A stretch of 64,000 nucleotides of DNA, from positions 62,001 through 126,000 of the forward strand of contig JAHBVV010000009.1 of the NCBI GenBank assembly GCA_019637335.1. Reading direction: 5' to 3'. Every line of letters starts with the position of its first letter. Positions within the stretch are counted from its first letter, which is position 1. The position numbers and the translations under genes are program-made. The notes beneath the pieces are model-generated. The model did not search any database. It saw only the letters and a program-made list of their open reading frames with translations, and had not been told where the DNA came from. This DNA is from Candidatus Hydrogenedentota bacterium. GTDB taxonomy: Bacteria > Hydrogenedentota > Hydrogenedentia > Hydrogenedentales > JAEUWI01. This document shows, piece by piece, positions 7,574 to 15,959 of the stretch.

Positions 7574-8622
7574 GCCGTCTCGACGACCTGTTGGCCGTGC
7601 GGTCGCGCGACCGGGATGTGGAGTTCCGTGATACCTGGGCGCTGGGACGCCATCTGCGTGACATCCCGGGGATCCGCGTATTCCCGATCGGCGAATCGCG
7701 CGATGGCGAGCCATTATTCGGCTATACGGCGGGGCACGGTCCCGAGACCGTTACCCTGACCGCCGGGTGCCATGCGGACGAGCCGGTGGGCCCGATGACG
7801 GCGCAGGCCCTGCCGTGGCTTCTTCAGGAATACGCCCCGGACTTGCTCGAAAAGTACACCTTCCGGGTTGTCCCGCAAATGAACCCGGATGGCGCGCGGC
7901 GCAACCGAATCTGGTTTGCGGACCCGCCTGATTTTGAAACGTACGTCCGCGATGCCGTCCGCGAGGCGCCGGGAGACGATATCGAGTTTGGATTTGCCGG
8001 GGACGATGGCGCGCGGCCCGAATGCCGCGCCGCGATGCCGTTTTTGTGGGGGGCGGGGCCGGTTGCGGCGCATTTCTCGCTGCACGGCATGGCCTGGGCG
8101 GAGGGGGCCTGGTTTCTTCTCAATCCGCCCTGGGCGGGCCGCGCGGCGGGACTGATGGATGCGCTCGCGGCGTTGTGCGGGATGCGGTCGCTGCCGCTCA
8201 TGGAGATCGATCGCGGCGGAGAGAAGGGCTTCTCCCGGGTTCGAACGGGCTTTTCGACGACACCCAACAGCGTGGCGATGCGGGCGTTTTTCCTGGAACG
8301 AAACGACCCGGAAACCGCGGCGAAATTCCGCCCGAGTTCGATGGAGGCCGCGATGGCGGCGGGCGGCGACCCGCTGTGTATGGTCAGCGAATTGCCCATG
8401 TTTCTGCTCGATGTTCCCGCGTCCCTTTCCGACCCGGTGCTTTACCGGTTCAAAGCGGATCTGGACGCGGCGCGATCCGCTGGCGCACCCGATGCGCTTC
8501 GCAGGGTTGCGGAGAGCTACCGGCTGCGGCCCCTTCCCCTCGGCGAACAGATCGCGATGCAGTTCGCCATGATCGTTCTGGCGCTGGACGCGAGATCCGC
8601 GATCAACAGCGCCGGGGGCTGA
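7570..8622 (+). CDS. M14-family zinc carboxypeptidase-like hydrolase
   Basis: 350-residue metallohydrolase with no obvious signal peptide. GCHADEPVG supplies the HxxE zinc pair, PQMNPDGARRN is the M14 substrate-carboxylate Asn/Arg region, and SLHGMAWAEG supplies the third zinc His. A Glu in VSELPMFLL near residue 288 could be the general base. Family members trim C-terminal residues from peptides or peptidoglycan stems, or act as deacylases; the substrate is not determined. Starts in the ATGA overlap with the histidine kinase gene, so the two are very likely co-translated. The following gene is convergent, ending 34 bp away. Confidence 0.85.
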   Translation: MSRLDDLLAVRSRDRDVEFRDTWALGRHLRDIPGIRVFPIGESRDGEPLFGYTAGHGPETVTLTAGCHADEPVGPMTAQALPWLLQEYAPDLLEKYTFRVVPQMNPDGARRNRIWFADPPDFETYVRDAVREAPGDDIEFGFAGDDGARPECRAAMPFLWGAGPVAAHFSLHGMAWAEGAWFLLNPPWAGRAAGLMDALAALCGMRSLPLMEIDRGGEKGFSRVRTGFSTTPNSVAMRAFFLERNDPETAAKFRPSSMEAAMAAGGDPLCMVSELPMFLLDVPASLSDPVLYRFKADLDAARSAGAPDALRRVAESYRLRPLPLGEQIAMQFAMIVLALDARSAINSAGG

Positions 8623-8656
8623 ATCGGGCGGCTGAACCGGGGCCCCGCCCGCACGA

Positions 8657-10099
8657 TCAGCGTCGCCCCTCCAGAAATCCAAGCAGGGGGCAATGCCGGC
8701 AGCTCGGATTACTCGCGCACCAATCCTCGTGCATCTGCATCAGGCCCTGCTGGAGGTGAAAGTTCATGCGGGGCGGCTGGTCCCCGAGCACACGGGGCAG
8801 CATTCGCTTATACACGTAGTTGTCGGGCTCCATGGGGAGGCGGTGGTAGAACGCGCGTACACGCTCTTCCCACGCTTGATCACCCCGCATTCGGGCTTCG
8901 GCCATGGCCAGGGGGACAAATACGTTCCCGATGATGGATCGCACGCGCCCGCCGCCGATGGGGGCGCAAGGCCTGGCCAGCGCGGGGCCGTCAAAGCGGT
9001 AGTGTTGCGACCAGAACCCGAGGGGGCGCGGAAACAGGGCCTCGAATGCCCCACGAAGCCGGACGGGGTCCGTGTGTTCCATCCAGATCAGCTCCAGGCT
9101 TCTCGCGAGTCCCACCCGCGCGACACGCCCGACGAATCCGGCCAGGCCGGCGATCCGCCGGGCGGGGTAATTGTTGGGGCGCACGCCGGCCACGGGCCAG
9201 CCGACGGGAAGCGCCTGTAGGGACGGGAGGTGATCGCCGCGAAGCGCGGCCAGCCGCTGGCCGTGGGGCGGGAGGGCGTCGAGCGCCGCTTCGCCCGCCG
9301 GAAGCAGGCCCGCCAGGTGGAGCAGGGCGGCCTCCAGGAGGTGGGGCGCCTGTACGGCCAGATGGCGGGCGCGCTCAAACGGGAGTGCGCGGGCGAGGCG
9401 CATAAAGGGCTCCGTGAATGCGCGGTATCCGAGGGCGCGGCAGAGCATTTCGTAGGCGGCCTGGTCCGCGCCCGCCGCGCGGATGCGGGCCTCCATATCG
9501 CGCGCCTTGTTCAACAACCGCCAGTCTCCCGAGAGCCGTATGAAGCCATGCAGCGGGCTCTCGTCGCCCAAGGCCAGAAAACGGTTGCAGCTTCCGTGCT
9601 CCCGGGGCGCGAGCGCCGGCTGTTCCTCCACATCCGGCAACGTGCGCAGGCCGCCCTCCGCCAGCGCGGGCAGGCTGTCGAGGTTGAGGTGGGGGATGGC
9701 GCGCCCCGAGGCCGTTTCGACGCGATAATCCTCGCGGGCGGGCTCCAGCACCACGTGCAGGAGCACGCCGTCGTACCGCGGGTCCCGGTGGTGGCCGTGG
9801 GCGTACCAGCTGGGCTGGTCGAGGTGGACTTCCACATCGCCGTGGCACAGCTTGCCGTTGAAGCGGAGCTGGGCTCCCTGAAAATCCGGCCCCGCACAGT
9901 GGTTCCACCAGCCCGGCGAAACCACTTCCAGCTTGTGGCCCTCCACGGTGGCGAGCGTACCGCTTTCGGCCGCCCGATCGTACCAGAACTGCTGGATAAC
10001 GACCTCCGGGACGGGCTCGCGCGCCCGCGCGGCGACCGGCTCACGCGTCCGCATCGCCAGCGCGGCCGTATAGTCGTCTATGGTGAAATGGCTGCCCAT
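8657..10099 (-). CDS. DUF2851 family protein
   Basis: 480-residue protein recognised as the uncharacterised DUF2851 family from its N-terminal block: QQFWYDRAAE, VVSPGWWNHCAGPDFQGA, CHGDVEVHLDQPSWYAHGHH and the VLLHVVLE strand. The HGDVEVH segment and the nearby acidic and His residues resemble a nuclease-like active site, but this is only an impression. A Cys cluster near the C-terminus (CASNPSCRHCPLLGFL) could bind metal. The start is the ATG at 10099 (MGSHFTIDDY), with GAGGGG upstream. The frame is open 56 codons further upstream, but that part lacks family character. It is divergent from the aldo/keto reductase. Confidence 0.8.
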   Translation of the reverse strand: MGSHFTIDDYTAALAMRTREPVAARAREPVPEVVIQQFWYDRAAESGTLATVEGHKLEVVSPGWWNHCAGPDFQGAQLRFNGKLCHGDVEVHLDQPSWYAHGHHRDPRYDGVLLHVVLEPAREDYRVETASGRAIPHLNLDSLPALAEGGLRTLPDVEEQPALAPREHGSCNRFLALGDESPLHGFIRLSGDWRLLNKARDMEARIRAAGADQAAYEMLCRALGYRAFTEPFMRLARALPFERARHLAVQAPHLLEAALLHLAGLLPAGEAALDALPPHGQRLAALRGDHLPSLQALPVGWPVAGVRPNNYPARRIAGLAGFVGRVARVGLARSLELIWMEHTDPVRLRGAFEALFPRPLGFWSQHYRFDGPALARPCAPIGGGRVRSIIGNVFVPLAMAEARMRGDQAWEERVRAFYHRLPMEPDNYVYKRMLPRVLGDQPPRMNFHLQQGLMQMHEDWCASNPSCRHCPLLGFLEGRR

Positions 10100-10278
10100 C
10101 CGGCGCCCCTCGGCGTTGGCCCGAACCGTGCGCGCGCCCGCACGGCGGCATCGGGTGGCGCCGTTCGCCACCCGCGCCAGCATACCGTATTTGTCGCGCC
10201 CGCGCCACACGGCTGGGCCTATGGGCATTGGCCCGCCCTGTGTGCTAAGGTAGTGCAGGTAAATCAAGGAGGATCCTT

Positions 10279-11259
10279 ATGCAGTACAATCGACTGGGAA
10301 GGACCGGGCTGCTTGTGTCCGAGCTTTGCCTGGGAACCATGACTTTTGGGAACGAAGCGGACGAGCCGACCTCGCAGGCGCTGATGGAACGCGCGCTGGA
10401 GCGCGGCATTAATTTCTTTGACGCCGCGCACAATTACAACCTCGGTAAGACGGAGGAAATCGTCGGGCGCTGGATCGGGCCGCACCGGGACCAGATTATC
10501 CTGACGTCCAAGGTGTATTTCCCCTGCGGCGGCGGCATCAACGACGAAGGGTGCTCCCGGCGCAATATCATCCGATCGGTGGAGAAGTCCCTTCGCCGTT
10601 TCCAGACGGACTATATCGATATCGTTTACCTCCATCATTGGGACGACAACGCGGCCATCGAGCAGTCCATGGGCGCGATGAACACGCTGGTGGAGCAGGG
10701 AAAAGTGCACTACGTGGGCGTATCCAATTTTTCCGCCTGGCAGACCATGCGGGCGCAGGCGGTCGCGGAGCAGCGCGGCTACGCACCGATCTCGGTGGTG
10801 CAGCCGATGTACAGCCTCGTCAAGCGGCAGGTCGAGGTTGAGATCATTCCCATGTGCGACTACGAGGGCTTTGGCCTCGTGCCCTACAACGCGCTCGGCG
10901 CTGGGCTACTTACGGGGAAGTACCTGGAGGGGGGGAGCGGAAGGCTGAACGAGGCGGAGATGTACCGCCAGCGCTATGACAATCCGAACTACGTTGAGAT
11001 CACCCGCAAGTTCGTCGCGCACGCGCGAGAGCAGGGCGTCTCCCCGGCGGCGCTGGCGCTGGCGTGGGTGATGAGCCATCCCAAGGTGGATTCGGCCCTG
11101 TTCGGCGCGCGAAACGTCGAACAATTCGACAATACCCTGACCTGTCTCGATCACCGGCTCAGCCCGGAGGCCCGCCAGGGCATTACCGCGCTCTCTATCG
11201 ATCCGCCACGCGCGACGGACCGAGAGGATATGGCCGCCATGAAGCAGCGAGGCTGGTAA
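10279..11259 (+). CDS. Aldo/keto reductase
   Basis: 326-residue NADPH-dependent TIM-barrel oxidoreductase. The catalytic tetrad is visible as Asp48 and Tyr53 (FFDAAHNYN), Lys78 (LTSKVYF) and His119 or His120 (YLHHWDD). GVSNFSAWQ and the C-terminal cofactor region (FGARNVEQFDNTL) are typical. The length is normal for the Kvbeta/YajO-like branch that reduces aldehydes and ketones. It has an ideal Shine-Dalgarno, AAGGAGG, just before the ATG, the strongest in this part of the window. The last 354 bp of the gene are covered antisense by the convergent STN-protein reading frame. Confidence 0.92.
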   Translation: MQYNRLGRTGLLVSELCLGTMTFGNEADEPTSQALMERALERGINFFDAAHNYNLGKTEEIVGRWIGPHRDQIILTSKVYFPCGGGINDEGCSRRNIIRSVEKSLRRFQTDYIDIVYLHHWDDNAAIEQSMGAMNTLVEQGKVHYVGVSNFSAWQTMRAQAVAEQRGYAPISVVQPMYSLVKRQVEVEIIPMCDYEGFGLVPYNALGAGLLTGKYLEGGSGRLNEAEMYRQRYDNPNYVEITRKFVAHAREQGVSPAALALAWVMSHPKVDSALFGARNVEQFDNTLTCLDHRLSPEARQGITALSIDPPRATDREDMAAMKQRGW

Positions 11260-12309
11260 CGCGCGCATCCAGCACGGCAAACGAAAACAGCGCCGCAATG
11301 CGCCGTTGGGCTGCGTCCGCTGGCGGGGCTGCGCATAGTACGCGTTGCCGATCGATGCTGGCGCTTCGCCCACGAGCCGGTCGTCAATGGTGGAGAACAA
11401 CTCGCTGATGTTGCTGGTGGCCGTCACGTCGGCGCCGCCACCGCCGCCGCCAAATCCGCCCTGGCCGCCGAATCCGCCTCCCCCAAATCCTCCACCGCCA
11501 AACCCGCCACCGCCGAATCCGCCTTGGCCGCCCTGGCCACCAAACCCGCCGCCGAATCCGCCAGCCTGGACCCCGAACCCGCTACCGCCGACGCCGCCGC
11601 CAAACGAACTGCCGCCGAATCCGCCGCCGAACCCGCCGCCCGTCTGGCCGAGGCCGCCGGCGACGCTGAAGCGATTGCGGAGAACAATTTTATGCATGGT
11701 GTCGTGGCCTTTGAACTCGTAGAAGCGGGTTTCCACGGGCTCGAAGGCTTCCCGGTGCAGGATCGCGGGGGAACTGACGTATACGATGCCATTTTCGACA
11801 CGGTAGTCGAGCCCCATCGGGCGCAACATCGCGTCCAGTGCGGAACCCAGCGGCACATCCTTCAGCCGGATGTAGGGCACGAATCCGTCCGAGCGGGGCG
11901 CGCCAAGTTCGGAATGACCCCCGTTGCCGCGCAGCCGCAAGGTGGGATTGGACAGGCCGGGGGCTTCCGAAGATGCCGCGAGCGCCTCAATTTCCTGTTT
12001 TCGCCGCTCCAGGTCCGCTTGTTCCCGGTGCCGGGGGCTGTTGCCCTTCCAGGCCGCCAGTATGGCTTCGCGCTCCGCCGGATCATCGGATATTTTGACG
12101 CTGGCCGGGTCCACCTGGCTCCGCAGCGCGGTAACGACCCGTCCATCGTCCGGCGTTTGCACGAAATACATCGAATCTGTGCTGCGCACATAAACGCCGG
12201 TATACAGGACACCATCCACTGTTATCTCGTCGGCTCCGACCGGCAGGCCCGGGCAAAGCGTCATTGCAAGCACGAGCAGGGCTATTCCAGGTTTTACGAT
12301 GCGAATCAT
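10906..12309 (-). CDS. Secreted Gly-rich protein with STN (secretin N-terminal) domain; 3' end in conflict
   Basis: As read, 467 residues: signal peptide (1-26), a charged helical region (about 75-115), and an STN-like domain (about 143-185, with LKDVPLGSALDAMLRPMGLDYRVENGIVYVSS). A strongly Gly/Phe-rich tract (about 218-293) precedes a short DVTATSNISELFSTIDD segment. STN domains occur in secretins, TonB receptors and related envelope proteins. The ATG at 12309 has GGAGG six bases upstream. Residues after about 350 are antisense to the aldo/keto reductase gene and Arg/Cys-rich, unlike a secreted protein. A +1 shift near residue 325 gives AALFSFAVLDARVTSLAAS and a stop at 11195-11197. The true C-terminus is therefore uncertain: readthrough, frameshift and truncation are all possible. 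Confidence 0.65.
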   Translation of the reverse strand: MIRIVKPGIALLVLAMTLCPGLPVGADEITVDGVLYTGVYVRSTDSMYFVQTPDDGRVVTALRSQVDPASVKISDDPAEREAILAAWKGNSPRHREQADLERRKQEIEALAASSEAPGLSNPTLRLRGNGGHSELGAPRSDGFVPYIRLKDVPLGSALDAMLRPMGLDYRVENGIVYVSSPAILHREAFEPVETRFYEFKGHDTMHKIVLRNRFSVAGGLGQTGGGFGGGFGGSSFGGGVGGSGFGVQAGGFGGGFGGQGGQGGFGGGGFGGGGFGGGGFGGQGGFGGGGGGADVTATSNISELFSTIDDRLVGEAPASIGNAYYAQPRQRTQPNGALRRCFRLPCWMRALPASLLHGGHILSVRRAWRIDRERGNALAGLRAEPVIETGQGIVELFDVSRAEQGRIHLGMAHHPRQRQRRRGDALLSRVRDELAGDLNVVRIVIALAVHLRLVQPSAPPLQVLPRK

Positions 12310-12453
12310 GGGGCGCCTCCAGCGTTTGGGGAATCGGCCATGGACTTTGTCGGCGGCTGCCGTGTATTCAGGATAGCAACGCCGGGGTGGGCTGTCAACC
12401 GCCCGCTCGGTCCCGGAACGTGTTTGCTACGTCGAACCGTGGATACAGTTTTG

Positions 12454-12482
12454 TTGTTTTTCGTGGCTTTCCGCGTTATCAT
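12454..12482 (+). promoter_or_regulatory. Candidate promoter of moxR cluster
   Basis: TTGTTT at 12454-12459 and TATCAT at 12477-12482 with a 17-bp spacer; transcription would begin about 20 bp before the GTG start of moxR. Visual match only. Confidence 0.4.
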
Positions 12483-12511
12483 CGGGGCGGGTCTTCCCGC
12501 AAGGAGTTGCC

Positions 12512-13471
12512 GTGGCCGGCTACCGACAGATTATCAAAGACCTTATCGCCAACGTCGAGCGGGTTGTGCTCGACAAGCCGGATGTGGTCAAAAGCGCCCT
12601 GGCCGCGTATCTGGCGGGGGGGCATGTGCTTCTGGAGGATGTGCCGGGCGTGGCGAAGACGATGCTGGTCCGCGCGTTGGCGGTGTCCAGCGGCTGCACC
12701 TTCAGCCGGGTCCAGTGCACGCCGGACCTGCTTCCCACGGATGTGAGCGGTGTTTCGATCTTTAACCAGAAGACCCAGGCGTTTGAATTCCGGCAGGGCC
12801 CGATCTTCTCGCAGGTGCTGCTGGCGGATGAAGTAAACCGGGCCACGCCGCGCACGCAGTCGGCGCTGCTGGAAGCCATGGCGGAGGGGCAGGTTTCCGT
12901 GGACGGGCGCACCTACAAGCTTACGCCGCCGTTTACGGTGTTCGCCACGCAGAATCCCGTGGAGCACGAGGGGACCTTCCCGCTGCCCGAAGCCCAGCTG
13001 GATCGTTTCATGATGCGGCTCTCGGTGGGCTATCCGAGCCTGCTGGCGGAACTTAAGATACTGGAGCACACGCGGCTGGATCATCCGATAGACCGCGTTG
13101 CGCCCGTTACCGATGCGGAGACGATCGTGCAGATGCAGCAACTGGTGCGGGAGATTTTCGTGCATGAAAAGGTGCGGGATTACATCGTCCGCCTGGTTCA
13201 CCGCACGCGGGATTCGGCCCACCTGACGCTCGGAGGCAGCCCGCGCGCCTCCATCATGCTGTTTCGTGCGGCGCAGGCCCTGGCGGCGGTCCAGGGGCGG
13301 AGTTACGTGATTCCCGACGACGTGAAGGCGCTGGTCGTTCCCGTTTTGGAGCACCGGCTAATACTCAATCCCGAGAGCCGGCTGCGGCGGGTTACGACCA
13401 GTTCCGTGCTCGGTGATATACTGCGGGAAGTGGCGGTTCCGGCGGGGGTGGGCAGCTGGAAGCAGGGTTAG
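12512..13471 (+). CDS. MoxR-family AAA+ ATPase
   Basis: 319-residue cytosolic AAA+ ATPase, a chaperone-like protein that helps mature or insert partner proteins. Walker A is GVAKT (46-50), Walker B is LLADE with Asp106/Glu107, and NRATPRTQSALLEAM and ATQNPVEHEGTFPLPEAQLDRF are the diagnostic MoxR segments. The C-terminal lid includes RASIMLFRAAQALA. It starts at a GTG with AAGGAG eight bases upstream. MoxR genes usually precede DUF58 and von Willebrand A genes; here a Ser/Thr kinase and an L,D-transpeptidase follow instead, so the usual partners are absent from this locus. Confidence 0.93.
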   Translation: MAGYRQIIKDLIANVERVVLDKPDVVKSALAAYLAGGHVLLEDVPGVAKTMLVRALAVSSGCTFSRVQCTPDLLPTDVSGVSIFNQKTQAFEFRQGPIFSQVLLADEVNRATPRTQSALLEAMAEGQVSVDGRTYKLTPPFTVFATQNPVEHEGTFPLPEAQLDRFMMRLSVGYPSLLAELKILEHTRLDHPIDRVAPVTDAETIVQMQQLVREIFVHEKVRDYIVRLVHRTRDSAHLTLGGSPRASIMLFRAAQALAAVQGRSYVIPDDVKALVVPVLEHRLILNPESRLRRVTTSSVLGDILREVAVPAGVGSWKQG

Positions 13472-13574
13472 CCGCCGGGCCCGCGGGCGGTCGCCCGATT
13501 CCCCGCCGCGGGCGGGTTGCAAACGAGCCGCCCACGCCCCTATGATGGGGCGTCGCTGGAAGCTGGAGCAAGGC

Positions 13575-14525
13575 ATGAAGTGGTTCAGTAGATTCAAACG
13601 CACGGCGGTCGCCGACGGTCACGGGTCCTCGGGAGAGGATAAGGAGGGCTACGACCCTACCGACGAGTCCCAGTTCGAATTGACGCACGTGGGCCCCTAC
13701 GAGATCATCGCGCCTATCGGCAGCGGCGGTATGGGCACCGTGTACAAGGCGATCGACCGCGCGCACGACCGTACCATCGCCATCAAGGTGCTGGACCGCC
13801 GCTACGATCTGGACAAGAAGCGGCGGAAGCGGGACTATCTGGGCCGGGAAATTCTGATTGCCGCGGAACTGAACCACCCCACGATCATCAAAATGCACAA
13901 GGAGATCGTGATCCAGGAAGACCGCGCGGGCAACAAGCGGCGCTGCCTGCTCATGGAGTATATCGACGGGTATGACCTGAAGAAGCACATCCATGACCGC
14001 GATTTGAGCATGAACCAGATGGTCGATCTGTGCATCCGGCTTTGCCAGGGCCTCGATTTCCTGCATCAGAACAACATTGTGCACCGCGACATCAAGCCCG
14101 CGAACTTCCTGTTCTCCCGCGACGGCAGGCAGGTGAAGATCGTGGACTTCGGCCTTTCCAAGTCCAATGCGTCGTGGCGCACGCGCTGGATGAAGGAAAG
14201 CGGGGGCACGCGCCTCTACATGTCGCCAGAACAGCTCACCAAGCAGAAGCTGGACGCCCGATCGGACATCTTCTCCTTCGGGATTACGATGTACGAACTG
14301 TTCACCGGGCGGCACCCCTGCGATGGCGCCGATACGCGGACCATCCAGAAGCAGATTTGCGATCGGCGTTACAAGTTTGAATCGCCGTCGACCTTCAACC
14401 CAGAGATTTCGCCCCAGTTGGACCGTATTATCCTCAAGGCGCTCCGCCGCCGTATTGACCGGCGCTACCAGTCGGTCACCGAAATGCTGTTGGATCTGTC
14501 CCGGGCCGCGGAATCCAAGATCTAA
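13575..14525 (+). CDS. Hanks-type serine/threonine protein kinase, soluble
   Basis: 316-residue kinase with a single catalytic domain after a short basic N-terminus. Gly-rich loop IGSGGMGTVYKA (49-59), Lys71 in AIKVLD, HRDIKPANF with catalytic Asp172, DFG at 191-193, and an APE-equivalent MSPEQ. No transmembrane helix, PASTA or FHA domain is seen, so it must act in the cytosol or be recruited. The ATG at 13575 follows GGAGCAAGG; the frame is open further upstream, but that part is not kinase-like. It lies between moxR and an L,D-transpeptidase gene, which hints at control of envelope functions (inference). Confidence 0.92.
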   Translation: MKWFSRFKRTAVADGHGSSGEDKEGYDPTDESQFELTHVGPYEIIAPIGSGGMGTVYKAIDRAHDRTIAIKVLDRRYDLDKKRRKRDYLGREILIAAELNHPTIIKMHKEIVIQEDRAGNKRRCLLMEYIDGYDLKKHIHDRDLSMNQMVDLCIRLCQGLDFLHQNNIVHRDIKPANFLFSRDGRQVKIVDFGLSKSNASWRTRWMKESGGTRLYMSPEQLTKQKLDARSDIFSFGITMYELFTGRHPCDGADTRTIQKQICDRRYKFESPSTFNPEISPQLDRIILKALRRRIDRRYQSVTEMLLDLSRAAESKI

Positions 14526-14539
14526 CCTGGTGGAGAACC

Positions 14540-15796
14540 ATGGTTACGCAGTACTCCGCGCACCGCAATAACGACTCCGGCCTCTCTCGAACCATCCTTC
14601 GGCTCGCCATTCTGTTTGCCGTTGCCTTCGCCGTGTTTCAGGGCTATCCCTACCTCCGCGCGCAGTGGGATCAGTGGCGGGGAAACGCCGCCTCGGAAAC
14701 GCCGATTGAGGCGGCGAGGAACAAGATCCACATGGGCGACGAACCCGCCGCCGCGGCGATTCTGGACCAGGCGATCGCGCGCGAGCAGCGGTCCGAGCCG
14801 CTGTACCGCCTCCTCCTGGAGCGGACCCGGCTTGCGCAGGTCGCGGGCGATTGGCCACTTGCCAGCGAACTGCTCAAGCGCGCGCTGGCGGCCTATCCCG
14901 CAAGCCCGGACTATCCCGCGGTGCTTGCCCAATACGGGGCGGCCCTGGAAAAACAGGAGCGCTTCGAGGAGGCCCGCAAGCAGTACGAAGAGGTGCTCAG
15001 AACCGCGCCGCAGGGTATGCACGCACCCGCGCTGGTCGGGCTGGGGAGGCTGGCGGAGCAGGGCGGGGACCTGGCGATCGCGCGTGACTACCACCGCGCG
15101 GCCTTCGCGGATGCCGAGCCCGAATCCGAAACGTGGGACGAGGCGCTCGAACAGATGGGTCGTCTCAACACGGAGCTGGTGTTCGCGCAGCAGGAAACGC
15201 CAGAAAGCAAGTATTACACGGTTGAGCCGGGCGACACCTTGACCAGTATCGGCATCAAGCTCAACACCACCCAGGGCCTCCTCACCCGCGCCAACGGACT
15301 CACCGACGCAAGCACGCTGCATCCCGGCCAGCGTCTCAAGTACACGCCTAAGGACTTTCGCGTCCTTGTCGAGCGCGATACCCGCCGGTTGTATCTGTTC
15401 GACAACCAGGGGCCGTTCAAATGTTACCCCGCGGGCCTCGGGAAGCCCGGTTATGAAACCACGCTGGGCAAGTACACTATTGGGAGCAAGCAGAAAGACC
15501 CCACCTGGTTCCGCCCGGACGGCCCTCCGGTGCCGCCGAACGATCCCGAAAATGAGCTGGGGACGCGCTGGATGCCGATGGTGCCGGCGGAGGAGGGCCT
15601 GCCCACGGATCTCGGGATACATGGCACCATTGCGCCGGAAACCATCGGGCAATATGCTTCCCGCGGCTGCCCGCGCCTGCTCAATGAATCCGCCGAGGAA
15701 TTGTATGATCTCATTGTGCGCTCGACGCCGGTCGAGGTCGTCGAGAAGATAGATTGGAAGGCGTTGGGCGCGTTTCCGTGGCGGCGTCCGTCTTGA
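14540..15796 (+). CDS. Membrane-anchored TPR-LysM-L,D-transpeptidase
   Basis: 418 residues: an N-terminal transmembrane helix (about 18-36), TPR-like helical repeats (about 55-215), a LysM peptidoglycan-binding domain (225-268, YYTVEPGDTLTSIGIKL) and a YkuD L,D-transpeptidase domain (about 272-390). The active site is read as His361 in IHGTIAPETIG and Cys377 in SRGCPRL, close to the consensus SHGCxR. It would form 3-3 peptidoglycan cross-links or attach proteins to the wall from the periplasmic side. It starts 15 bp after the kinase gene with GGTGGAG upstream, so the two are probably co-transcribed. Having TPR, LysM and YkuD together is less common than LysM-YkuD alone. Confidence 0.9.
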   Translation: MVTQYSAHRNNDSGLSRTILRLAILFAVAFAVFQGYPYLRAQWDQWRGNAASETPIEAARNKIHMGDEPAAAAILDQAIAREQRSEPLYRLLLERTRLAQVAGDWPLASELLKRALAAYPASPDYPAVLAQYGAALEKQERFEEARKQYEEVLRTAPQGMHAPALVGLGRLAEQGGDLAIARDYHRAAFADAEPESETWDEALEQMGRLNTELVFAQQETPESKYYTVEPGDTLTSIGIKLNTTQGLLTRANGLTDASTLHPGQRLKYTPKDFRVLVERDTRRLYLFDNQGPFKCYPAGLGKPGYETTLGKYTIGSKQKDPTWFRPDGPPVPPNDPENELGTRWMPMVPAEEGLPTDLGIHGTIAPETIGQYASRGCPRLLNESAEELYDLIVRSTPVEVVEKIDWKALGAFPWRRPS

Positions 15797-15959
15797 CATG
15801 CCGCTCCGACAAAACCAATAATACTGCGCCTGATTGGGCGTGCTGAACGCTCGGGCCGGCCGGGCGGGTTTCCGATCCGTCTGGCTGGCGCGGGATCGCA
15901 TGGGAAGCCGAACTCGCGTTTTTGGCCCCAGTTAACGAGAAAGCGTCATTTCGAGATCC

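Noticed and set aside
11345-11722. Pro/Asn-rich plus-strand frame (PPNPPPPNPP type)
   Set aside because: Reverse reading of the Gly-rich tract in the STN protein; no ribosome site.
15793-15825. TTGACA followed by TAATAC upstream of the GGDEF gene
   Set aside because: The spacer is about 20 bp and the -35 falls in the upstream gene's stop region; too weak to list as a promoter.
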